Assembly: GCA_024403215.1 (NCBI GenBank)
Contig: JAKSSJ010000055.1
Coordinates: forward strand, 1 to 6,195
Reading direction: 5' to 3'
From: Clostridia bacterium
GTDB taxonomy: Bacteria; Bacillota; Clostridia; Peptostreptococcales; Anaerovoracaceae
Length of the DNA stretch: 6,195 bases
The position numbers were made by a program, and so were the translations under genes. Below the pieces are notes generated by a model that saw only the letters and a program-made list of their open reading frames with translations, had not been told where the DNA came from and did not search any database. Positions 1 to 6,144 of the stretch are shown piece by piece. Position 1 is the stretch's first letter; the number at the start of each line of letters is the position of its first letter.

Positions 1-237
1 AAGTGTTGGGTAAGTATGTCCCGTATCTATTTGTGCCTGCAGTAGATTAGCGAGGTCTGCGGTGGAAAGCTCCTGCATATTAATATCGCCAATGTACGGC
101 AAAATGCGATTTTTTAGTATTGCTATATAGCTTTCAACAACAAAGGCTGTATTATTCCTTTTATCAAGATAGCCCTTCTTCCAAAGCAGTGCTGCGTCAG
201 AAAATGTAATTGCGTTTTGGTTTAATTTTTCGTTCAT
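1..237 (-). CDS. Probable tyrosine recombinase/phage-type integrase, N-terminal part only (cut by window edge)
   Basis: Reading the minus strand from ATG at 235-237 gives 79 open codons running off the left edge. The peptide begins MNEKLNQNAITFSDAALLWK and continues with a helical segment containing VESYIAILKNRILPYIGD (about residues 33-50), then QELSTADLANLLQAQID. The pattern 'Y..il...IlP.iG...l.els..dl..ll' is what the SAM-like core-binding domain of tyrosine recombinases looks like. The catalytic domain (R..H..Y residues) would lie outside the window, so activity cannot be judged. The start is chosen because GGAGG (243-247) sits 5 bases upstream. An in-frame ATG at 247-249 would add four residues but has no well-spaced ribosome binding site. 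The gene lies after a strong terminator, so it should have its own promoter, but I see no convincing one in 238-260. An orphan chromosomal integrase or a mobile-element integrase are both possible. Confidence 0.65.
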   Translation of the reverse strand, partial: MNEKLNQNAITFSDAALLWKKGYLDKRNNTAFVVESYIAILKNRILPYIGDINMQELSTADLANLLQAQIDTGHTYPTL

Positions 238-242
238 AGTTG

Positions 243-247
243 CCTCC
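243..247 (-). promoter_or_regulatory. Ribosome binding site of the integrase-like gene
   Basis: GGAGG on the minus strand, 5 bases before ATG 235-237. It decides for this ATG over the in-frame ATG four codons upstream (247-249), which the GGAGG itself nearly overlaps. Confidence 0.7.
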
Positions 248-260
248 ATGCCTTTAATAC

Positions 261-302
261 AAATAAAAAAGCCGGGCTTTGAAAAGCCCAGCTTTTGTTT
301 TT
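261..302 (-). terminator. Intrinsic terminator after the EF-G-like gene
   Basis: Hairpin arms lie at 284-296 and 267-279 around a 4-base loop (280-283). In minus-strand RNA the stem is 13 bp with a single G-U wobble (positions 290 and 273), whereas in plus-strand RNA that pair is a C-A mismatch. On the minus strand the stem is followed by a run of T (complement of 261-270). A T-rich run also flanks the other side, so it could act in both directions, but the pairing and gene order favour stopping the upstream galE-asnS-EF-G transcript. It begins about 30 bases after the EF-G stop codon and separates that unit from the integrase-like gene. Confidence 0.88.
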
Positions 303-326
303 CTATAAACTACCGTCTGCAGTAAA

Positions 327-2219
327 CTATTTTTCTTCTTCCTGCTGTTCCTTGTAAGCAGCGATAACCTTCTCAGCAAGCATGCCTGGAAGTTCATCGT
401 ATCTTTCAAATGCAAGAGTAAAGGAAGCTCTAGCCTGAGTCATGGCTCTAAGAACGATAGCATAGTCAGAAATTTCAACCTGAGGAACTTCTGCAACAAG
501 CTTTTGGAGTCCACCAAGCATTGGTTCCATACCAAGGATTCTGCCTCTACGCTTGTTCATATCACCCATAACGTCTCCAGTGTAATCATCTGGAACGATA
601 ATCTCAATGTGCATGATTGGCTCTAAAAGACATGGCTTAGCCTCTGCGATGCCCTTCTTGAATGCAAGTGAAGCAGCAATCTTGAATGACATTTCATCGG
701 AGTCTACTTCGTGATAAGAACCATCGTGAAGTGTTGCCTTAATGTTAGTGCACTTGCAACCAGCAAGAGGACCCTTCTCCATGCAATCTCTTAAACCTTT
801 TTCAACTGCAGGTACATACTGCTTTGGAACAGAACCACCGAAGAGCTCTTCAACAAACTCAAACTCTTCTGTAGATGGAGCAAACTTAATCCAAACATCG
901 CCGTACTGTCCAGCACCACCGGATTGCTTCTTATGTTTACCCTGAACATCTGATGTTCCCTTGATTGTTTCTCTGTAAGCAACCTTTGTTGGAACGATGT
1001 TTACATCTGCGCCGTATTTATCCTTAAGTTTTGCAATAAGGATACCAGACTGAATATCACCCTGAACACCAAGAAGTGATTGGTGTGTTTCGTTATTTCT
1101 CTCAAATGAGAATGATGGATCTTCTTCCATAAGTTTTCTAAGACCTGTAGCAACCTTTGCATCATCGCCCTTTGCCTTTGATTCAAGAGCAATGAAAAGT
1201 GTTGGCTGTGGGAATACAACTGGATCTAATGCAATATCTGCATCCTTATCACAAAGTGTATCGCCTGTCTGTGTGAACTGAAGCTTACCTAAAGCAACGA
1301 TATCTCCAACCTTTGCCTCTGGGCACTCACCTTGTGTCTTACCACGCATGAAGAACATAGAACCAAGCTTTTCTTCCTTCTGTGCTCTTGTGTTGTAAAT
1401 TGTCATTGCTGGTGTGAGCTTATCTCTCATAACCTTAGCAAGAGAAATCTTTCCAAGGAATGGATCTGCAATTGTCTTGAAGATAAATGCTACAGGTCCG
1501 TTTCCTTCCATAGCCTTTGCCTTTGGAACGAGCTTGATGAAGTTGTCCATAACTTCTTTAACACCATCACCCTTTAATGCAGAGCAGGTCATAACAGGAG
1601 CAATACCGCAAGCCTCAATACCTTTTGCAAGTCCATTATTAAATTCTGCTTCTGTAAATTCTTCTCCGCCAAAGAACTTCTCCATGAGTTCTTCGTCGTT
1701 TTCTGCAATTGCTTCGTTTAATGCATCTTTATCAGAAAGAGCAACAACAGATGTACCAAACTTTGCCTTAAGATCAGCTACTACCTTGTTTACATCTACG
1801 TTGTCTTTGTCTGTCTTATTAATAACGAAAAATCTTGGAACTTTGAACTGATTGCAGGATGCCCATGCCTTCTCTGTACCAACCTGGATACCAGAAGATG
1901 CATCCACAAAAATTGCTGCAGCTTCAACTGCTCTAAATGCAGAGTTTACTTCTCCAACGAAATCGAAGAAGCCCGGTGTATCAATAAAGTTAAGCTTAAC
2001 CTTATTATATTCAACTGGAACTGGTGTTGCGGAAATAGAATATCCTTTTTCAATTTCCATCTTATCAAAGTCAGAAACTGTGTTTCCGTCTTCAACCTTT
2101 CCAAGTCTTGAGATGACGCCTGTTGCAAGAAGTGCTGCTTCAAGGAAAGTAGTCTTACCTGTGCTGCCGTGTCCTACAAGAGCGATGTTTCTGATTGTGT
2201 CGCTTGTGTAGCCTTTCAT
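327..2219 (-). CDS. fusA2: Divergent elongation factor G-like GTPase (EF-G paralog)
   Basis: EF-G-family translational GTPase, 630 residues against roughly 690-700 usual. Seen: P-loop GHGSTGKT (16-23), switch I region EKGYSIS (57-63), G3 DTPGFFDF (80-87), G4 NKTD (134-137), SALK (213-216); domain II about 240-335; domain III about 336-405; domain IV with KHKKQSGGAGQYG (428-440) and tip loop DGSYHEVDSDEM (499-510); domain V with GRILGMEP (559-566); acidic C-terminus. Family knowledge: EF-G drives ribosomal translocation and recycling in the cytoplasm. Oddities: F84 replaces the catalytic His of DTPGH, most of the G' subdomain is missing after residue 161, and GELHLE in domain III is GDIQSG (387-392). 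These place it among the EF-G2-like paralogs rather than the canonical str-operon fusA, and rpsL/rpsG/tuf are not adjacent. Start: ATG with GGAGG at 2228-2232, 8 bases away, and an in-frame TAG just upstream. Codon use is strongly biased, suggesting high expression. Whether it translocates, recycles or protects ribosomes cannot be told; the symbol is a family-level guess. Confidence 0.9.
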   Translation of the reverse strand: MKGYTSDTIRNIALVGHGSTGKTTFLEAALLATGVISRLGKVEDGNTVSDFDKMEIEKGYSISATPVPVEYNKVKLNFIDTPGFFDFVGEVNSAFRAVEAAAIFVDASSGIQVGTEKAWASCNQFKVPRFFVINKTDKDNVDVNKVVADLKAKFGTSVVALSDKDALNEAIAENDEELMEKFFGGEEFTEAEFNNGLAKGIEACGIAPVMTCSALKGDGVKEVMDNFIKLVPKAKAMEGNGPVAFIFKTIADPFLGKISLAKVMRDKLTPAMTIYNTRAQKEEKLGSMFFMRGKTQGECPEAKVGDIVALGKLQFTQTGDTLCDKDADIALDPVVFPQPTLFIALESKAKGDDAKVATGLRKLMEEDPSFSFERNNETHQSLLGVQGDIQSGILIAKLKDKYGADVNIVPTKVAYRETIKGTSDVQGKHKKQSGGAGQYGDVWIKFAPSTEEFEFVEELFGGSVPKQYVPAVEKGLRDCMEKGPLAGCKCTNIKATLHDGSYHEVDSDEMSFKIAASLAFKKGIAEAKPCLLEPIMHIEIIVPDDYTGDVMGDMNKRRGRILGMEPMLGGLQKLVAEVPQVEISDYAIVLRAMTQARASFTLAFERYDELPGMLAEKVIAAYKEQQEEEK

Positions 2220-2266
2220 GGATATATCCTCCTATTAAAATTATTTAAAAATGTAAAACTAAGTTA

Positions 2267-3667
2267 TTAGAAGTCTGCATTACGCGGTGTTCTTGGGAAT
2301 GGAAGTACGTCTCTGATGTTATCAACACCTGTTAGGTACATTATCATTCTTTCAAATCCGAGGCCAAAGCCTGCATGCTTTACGCCGCCATACTTTCTAA
2401 GTTCAAGATACCACCAGTATGTCTTTTCATCCATACCAAGTTTTTTAATCTTGTTTAGAAGCACATCGTATCTTTCTTCTCTTTGCGAGCCACCAACTAT
2501 TTCTCCAATACCAGGAACAAGAAGGTCGCAAGCTGCAACTGTCTTTCCATCTTCATTCTCTCTCATGTAGAATGCTTTAATCTCTGATGGATAATCAATC
2601 AAGAAGACTGGCTTTTTAAATACTTCTTCTGTGATGTATCTCTCATGCTCTGATTGAAGGTCCATGCCCCAACCAGTCACTTTATATTCAAACTTCTTCT
2701 TTCCGCTCTTTTCAGCTTCTTCAAGAAGTTTAATAGCCTCTGTATATGTTAAGCGTTTGAATTCGTTGGATACAACATTATTTAATCTATCAAGAAGACC
2801 TTTATCTACGAAGCTATTGAAGAATTCCATTTCTGCTGGACAGTTTTCAAGCACAAAGTTGATGATGTACTTAACCATCTCTTCAATAAGGTCCATGTCA
2901 TCTTTAAGATCAGCAAATGCAATCTCTGGTTCTATCATCCAGAATTCCGATGCATGTCTTGTTGTATTAGAATTCTCTGCTCTAAACGTTGGTCCAAATG
3001 TGTAAGTATTCTTAAATGCTAGTGCAAATATTTCTGCTTCCAGCTGACCTGATACTGTAAGGTTTGCGCTCTTGCCAAAGAAGTCTTCGTCAAAGTTTAC
3101 GCTGCCGTCTTTATTCTTTGGAACATTATCAAGATCTAGAGTTGTTACTCTAAACATCTCACCAGCACCTTCTGCATCAGAGCAGGTAATAAGTGGTGGA
3201 TGTGCATATACAAAACCTTTTTCTTGGAAGAACTTATGAATTGCATATGCTGCAACTGATCTTACTCTAAACACTGCAGAGAACTTATTTGTTCTTGGTC
3301 TTAAGTGCTGCTGAGTTCTTAAGTACTCCATTGTGTGGCGCTTATTTTGAATTGGATAGTCTGGATCTGATGGAGCCTCGACCTTTACTTCCTTTGCGTG
3401 TATCTCAAAGGCCTGCTTTGCATCTGGCGTAAGAACCAAATCACCTTTTACAGACAGTGCTGTTGCGAGTGGAAGCTTTGACACTTCTTCAAAATTTGAA
3501 ACCTTATCTTCCTCGTAAACAATCTGTACTGACTTAAAGTAAGTTCCATCGTTAAGGTCTATAAATCCAAACTTGTTTGAACCACGATTATTTCTAATCC
3601 ATCCCTCAACCTCAATCTCGCCAACATATTTTTCTGGGTTTTGGAATACCAATCTTAAATCAACCAT
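2267..3667 (-). CDS. asnS: Asparaginyl-tRNA synthetase
   Basis: Class IIb aminoacyl-tRNA synthetase that charges tRNA-Asn with asparagine in the cytoplasm using ATP. The 466 residues match the usual bacterial AsnRS length (about 460). An OB-fold anticodon-binding domain occupies roughly residues 15-100 ([22 protein letters not shown]). The class II core follows: LRPRTNKF (122-129), the motif 1 region around 135-160, [10 protein letters not shown] (206-215), motif 2 [21 protein letters not shown] (228-248), and motif 3 [13 protein letters not shown] (435-447) with its arginine at 440. The ending [16 protein letters not shown] is typical of AsnRS and, with the motif 2 loop, separates it from AspRS and LysRS. 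Start: ATG with AGGAG at 3677-3681, 9 bases upstream, overlapping the galE stop. The gene appears co-transcribed and translationally coupled with galE, in the same reading frame. There is no room for a T-box leader directly upstream. Nothing essential looks missing. Confidence 0.98.
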   Translation of the reverse strand: MVDLRLVFQNPEKYVGEIEVEGWIRNNRGSNKFGFIDLNDGTYFKSVQIVYEEDKVSNFEEVSKLPLATALSVKGDLVLTPDAKQAFEIHAKEVKVEAPSDPDYPIQNKRHTMEYLRTQQHLRPRTNKFSAVFRVRSVAAYAIHKFFQEKGFVYAHPPLITCSDAEGAGEMFRVTTLDLDNVPKNKDGSVNFDEDFFGKSANLTVSGQLEAEIFALAFKNTYTFGPTFRAENSNTTRHASEFWMIEPEIAFADLKDDMDLIEEMVKYIINFVLENCPAEMEFFNSFVDKGLLDRLNNVVSNEFKRLTYTEAIKLLEEAEKSGKKKFEYKVTGWGMDLQSEHERYITEEVFKKPVFLIDYPSEIKAFYMRENEDGKTVAACDLLVPGIGEIVGGSQREERYDVLLNKIKKLGMDEKTYWWYLELRKYGGVKHAGFGLGFERMIMYLTGVDNIRDVLPFPRTPRNADF

Positions 3668-3676
3668 TTTACTAAA

Positions 3677-3681
3677 CTCCT
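3677..3681 (-). promoter_or_regulatory. asnS ribosome binding site overlapping the galE stop codon
   Basis: AGGAG on the minus strand, 9 bases before the asnS ATG. Its first two bases are the AG of the galE TAG (3680-3682). A ribosome ending galE would therefore stop on the asnS binding site, an arrangement that suits termination-reinitiation coupling. Coupling itself is inferred. Confidence 0.8.
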
Positions 3682-4684
3682 ACTTTGCCTTGTTTGAATC
3701 TCTGCACGCATCTTCAACATTGTACTGTGCAGTCCATCCAAGAAGGCTCTTTGCCTTTCCTGCGTCTGCGTAGCTTACTGCTATATCGCCAGGACGCCTT
3801 GGCTTTATTTCATATTTTATTTTAATACCTGTTGCTTTTTCATACGCACTAACCACTTCAAGAACAGATGTAGCCTTTCCTGTTCCAAGATTGATTGCTT
3901 CTATTCCCTTGTGATTTAATGCATATTTAAGTGCTGCAAGATGTCCAGTTGCAAGATCTACAACGTGAATGTAGTCTCTTTCTCCTGTGCCATCCTTTGT
4001 TGGATAGTCGTTTCCAAATACATTAAGCTGTGGGAGCTTTCCTTTTGCAACCTGCACTATATATGGCATGAGGTTGTTTGGAATTCCCTTTGGCTGCTCA
4101 GAAAGAAGACCGCTACTATGAGCACCAATTGGATTAAAGTATCTTAGAGCAACTATCGAAAGCTCTTTATCTGCAAATGCTGCATCCTTTAGGATTTGCT
4201 CTATCATGAACTTTGTTTGTCCATAAGGATTGGTGCAGCCGCCAATTTTCATATCTTCTGTAAATGGAGCAATATTTTCTTCTCCATATACTGTTGCTGA
4301 TGAACTAAAGATGAGGCAATTGCAATTTGCTTTCTTCATTTCTTCTAAAAGACGTATGGCACCTACTAGATTGTTATCATAGTACATGAGAGGTTTTTCT
4401 ACGCTCTCGCCAACTGCCTTGTATCCTGCAAAATGAATAACAGCTTCAATTGGATTTCCTTGATTCTTTGCATCTGCAAAAACATTTGCTAAATCTTTTT
4501 GATTACAAACATCGCCCTTAACAAAGAGCGGACGCTTTCCTGTAATTTTTTCTATCTTATCTACAACCTCTTCTTCAGAGTTAGATAAATTATCAAAAAG
4601 AATTACATCAAAACCAGCGTTGAGTAATTCAACGGCTGTATGACTTCCAATATATCCAGTTCCACCAGTTAATAAAATGGACAC
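3680..4684 (-). CDS. galE: UDP-glucose 4-epimerase
   Basis: NAD-dependent extended short-chain dehydrogenase/reductase that interconverts UDP-glucose and UDP-galactose in the cytoplasm (Leloir pathway; supplies galactose for surface glycans). Seen in 334 residues: NAD-binding GGTGYIGS (7-14), DN at 31-32, GDV at 58-60, HFAGYKAVGES (84-94), catalytic Ser in SSSATVYG (129 by alignment with E. coli S124), Y154 and K158 in NPYGQTK (YxxxK), RYFNPIGAH (181-189), substrate-pocket ERDYIHVVDLA (235-245) and RRPGD (296-300). Start is GTG at 4682-4684 with GAGG at 4692-4695. An in-frame TGA lies four codons upstream, so no earlier start is possible, and the Rossmann strand begins at once (SILLTGGTG). 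The C-terminus is odd: after CRDS (327-330) it ends NKAK, where relatives usually continue with a W-x-W and about ten more residues. It is probably the first gene of the galE-asnS-EF-G unit. Some relatives also epimerise N-acetylated UDP-sugars, which cannot be excluded here. Confidence 0.96.
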   Translation of the reverse strand: MSILLTGGTGYIGSHTAVELLNAGFDVILFDNLSNSEEEVVDKIEKITGKRPLFVKGDVCNQKDLANVFADAKNQGNPIEAVIHFAGYKAVGESVEKPLMYYDNNLVGAIRLLEEMKKANCNCLIFSSSATVYGEENIAPFTEDMKIGGCTNPYGQTKFMIEQILKDAAFADKELSIVALRYFNPIGAHSSGLLSEQPKGIPNNLMPYIVQVAKGKLPQLNVFGNDYPTKDGTGERDYIHVVDLATGHLAALKYALNHKGIEAINLGTGKATSVLEVVSAYEKATGIKIKYEIKPRRPGDIAVSYADAGKAKSLLGWTAQYNVEDACRDSNKAK

Positions 4685-4691
4685 TATTTTA

Positions 4692-4695
4692 CCTC
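4692..4695 (-). promoter_or_regulatory. galE ribosome binding site supporting a GTG start
   Basis: GAGG lies 7 bases before GTG 4682-4684. A small ATG-AGG-TAA reading (4695-4697 down to 4689-4691) overlaps it and could not encode anything meaningful. Confidence 0.7.
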
Positions 4696-4730
4696 ATGAT
4701 AAAATTTCGCTAAGGCTTGAAAAATAAACT

Positions 4731-4770
4731 AATAGCGCAACTTATAGTATATCTTAAAAGTTGCGCTATT
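4731..4770 (-). terminator. Perfect inverted repeat, probable terminator of the transporter gene
   Basis: Two perfectly complementary 13-base arms (4731-4743 and 4758-4770, AATAGCGCAACTT and its complement) enclose a 14-base AT-rich loop. On the minus strand the hairpin is followed by AGTTTATTTTTC, a T-rich but not immediate tail, and it lies about 40 bases after the transporter stop. This suits a rho-independent terminator between the transporter and galE. The long loop and imperfect T-tract leave room for another role such as a regulator binding site. The plus-strand side (4771-4795) is also T-rich, but no plus-strand gene needs it. Confidence 0.55.
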
Positions 4771-4774
4771 TCTA
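4746..4774 (-). promoter_or_regulatory. Candidate sigma-70 type promoter for galE-asnS-EF-G
   Basis: Minus-strand TAGAAA (4769-4774, 4 of 6 to TTGACA), a 17-base spacer, then TATACT (4746-4751, 5 of 6 to TATAAT), about 60 bases before the galE start. The -10 falls in the loop of the 13-bp inverted repeat, so transcripts from here would carry only the downstream arm. The match is modest and the region is AT-rich, so a chance match is quite possible. It is the best candidate I found between the transporter and galE. Confidence 0.3.
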
Positions 4775-4812
4775 CATATATTTATTAAATTTTTACAAGC
4801 CAAGCTTATGCC

Positions 4813-6144
4813 TTAGCCTATGCCTCCAAGGAGTACACCTGCAACCAGAGCTACAATAGAAGCTATGCAAAATACATATTTTCCTAGTATGATAAAGCCC
4901 TTTCCTCTTGGCTTTCTAGCCCCCTTATTTACCTCTGTGAGTGCAAATTCATCTCCAGAAACCCAGAAGAACATGATTGCCGCAAGAAGTGCTCCAAGTG
5001 GGCAAATATAGTTGTTTACTACATCCATCCAATCGGATGCAATGCCCTGGATAAATATGGCAACAACAGCACCTACAATGATTGCAACGGCTGTTGCAAG
5101 GAATCTTTTTAGTTTAAGCTTTCCTTCAAGGAAGGCTACGCTTACCTCATACATATTGATAATTGAAGATAAGGCAGCAAATACAAAGAGTACAAAGAAC
5201 AGTATTCCAACTATTTTACCGCCTGGCATCGAATTCATTACGTTTGCAAGATAAATGAAGATAAGTCCCGGGCCAGAGGAATCACAAGAGATTCCGCCTG
5301 CTGCCATGGCTGGCAGTATTACGCAGGTTGCAAGAAGGCTCGCCATGGTATCAAATACAGCTACTCTTACTGCTGAGAATGGAATATCCTCGTCATCGTT
5401 TAAATACGATCCGTATATAACAGATCCGTTTCCTGCAACAGATAATGAGAAGAATGCCATTCCAAAGGCATAAATCCATGTATTTGGATCTGCAAGACCC
5501 TTTGGATCAATTGATAAAATATATTTATAGCCATCTGCTGCTCCTGGCAGAGTTGCAATGTAAATTGCAAGGCCTAAAAGCAGGGCAAACAGCGCTGGCA
5601 TAAGAACCTTATTTGCTGTTTCAATACCCTTAGAAACGCCAAATATCATGATTAGAAGGGCTAAAACTGCAGCTATGATTATCCAGTTATTATTAGAAAA
5701 CGGTGCTGCTGTTTCAACTCCAAAGGTATAGCCAAGGGCATCCATATCAGGCCCTATAGCAAAAAGTTTACCAGTTATTGCCATAAATGCGTACTTTACT
5801 ATCCAGCCAAATACGCAGGTATAGCCAATAGCAAGCCCCAAAGAACCTAAAACTGGAACAATGCCAATAGCACTTCCCAGGCCCTCGCCTTTTCCCGCAC
5901 GCTTAGTGCAAGAACCAAAGGCCTCAATAGGACCAGCCTTTGCAGATCTTCCTAATGCAAACTCTTCCATAATTCCGCTATTTGCTACTAACACAACGAA
6001 AATTAAATATGGAATAATGTAAGTTAATCCGCCGTAGCGGGAAACCATAATCGGGAATCTCCAAATGTTTCCGCACCCTACTGCGCTTCCAACACCGGCT
6101 AGTATAAAGCCCCATGTTGTTTTAAACGAATCTCTATTTGTCAC
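4813..6144 (-). CDS. Sodium:neurotransmitter symporter (SNF/NSS) family transporter
   Basis: Integral membrane Na+-coupled symporter with a LeuT-type fold, 443 residues, the size of bacterial relatives such as MhsT. The signature GFILAGVGSAVGCGNIWRFP (12-31) is the broken helix 1 that holds Na+ and substrate. About 11 hydrophobic segments are visible (near 11-33, 40-62, 92-122, 153-170, 178-199, 222-248, 258-283, 293-332, 347-366, 374-397, 416-440), matching the 11-helix bacterial subgroup. Helix 6 reads FFSLSVAGNG (231-240); helix 8 has SSIINMYEV (326-334). By hand alignment to LeuT, A21, N26, S326 and S327 keep sodium-site positions and R4 matches LeuT R5, but the LeuT D369 gate position is G341. 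Bacterial relatives carry amino acids; the substrate here cannot be named. Start is GTG at 6142-6144 with GGAG at 6152-6155, 7 bases away; an in-frame TAA lies eight codons upstream, so the N-terminus is complete. It looks terminated before galE. Confidence 0.95.
   Translation of the reverse strand: MTNRDSFKTTWGFILAGVGSAVGCGNIWRFPIMVSRYGGLTYIIPYLIFVVLVANSGIMEEFALGRSAKAGPIEAFGSCTKRAGKGEGLGSAIGIVPVLGSLGLAIGYTCVFGWIVKYAFMAITGKLFAIGPDMDALGYTFGVETAAPFSNNNWIIIAAVLALLIMIFGVSKGIETANKVLMPALFALLLGLAIYIATLPGAADGYKYILSIDPKGLADPNTWIYAFGMAFFSLSVAGNGSVIYGSYLNDDEDIPFSAVRVAVFDTMASLLATCVILPAMAAGGISCDSSGPGLIFIYLANVMNSMPGGKIVGILFFVLFVFAALSSIINMYEVSVAFLEGKLKLKRFLATAVAIIVGAVVAIFIQGIASDWMDVVNNYICPLGALLAAIMFFWVSGDEFALTEVNKGARKPRGKGFIILGKYVFCIASIVALVAGVLLGGIG

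Noticed and set aside
37..324. CTGCAGTA occurs at 37-44 and 317-324, flanking the integrase-like start and the terminator, like a short direct repeat
   Set aside because: Eight bases is within chance for a window this size and the match does not extend on either side; it is not enough for an attachment site.
1414..1851. Plus-strand 145-codon open frame inside the EF-G-like gene
   Set aside because: It is the antisense shadow of a strongly codon-biased gene, is serine-rich and low in complexity, and has no family resemblance or ribosome binding site that I can see. Other plus-strand frames in the window are rejected for the same reason.
327..2219. Tet(M)-type ribosomal protection protein as the identity of the EF-G-like gene
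   Set aside because: The domain IV loop (DGSYHEVDSDEM), the HKKQSGGAGQYG motif and the domain V GRILGMEP follow EF-G and EF-G2-like proteins rather than Tet proteins.
2220..2266. Separate promoter for the EF-G-like gene in the asnS-EF-G gap
   Set aside because: A TTTACA sequence is present but no -10 at suitable spacing follows it; the gap looks like AT-rich spacer plus the GGAGG site.
3680..3712. Frameshift as the cause of the short GalE C-terminus
   Set aside because: The other two frames around 3680-3712 do not restore the usual W-x-W tail, so a deletion or substitution of the end is the better explanation.
4696..4720. TATCAT close to the galE start as a -10 element
   Set aside because: Transcription would begin at or beyond the Shine-Dalgarno, leaving no usable leader, and the -35 match is poor.
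4685..4812. T-box or other riboswitch upstream of galE-asnS
   Set aside because: The stretch is too short and lacks the T-box consensus; the only strong structure is the simple 13-bp hairpin.
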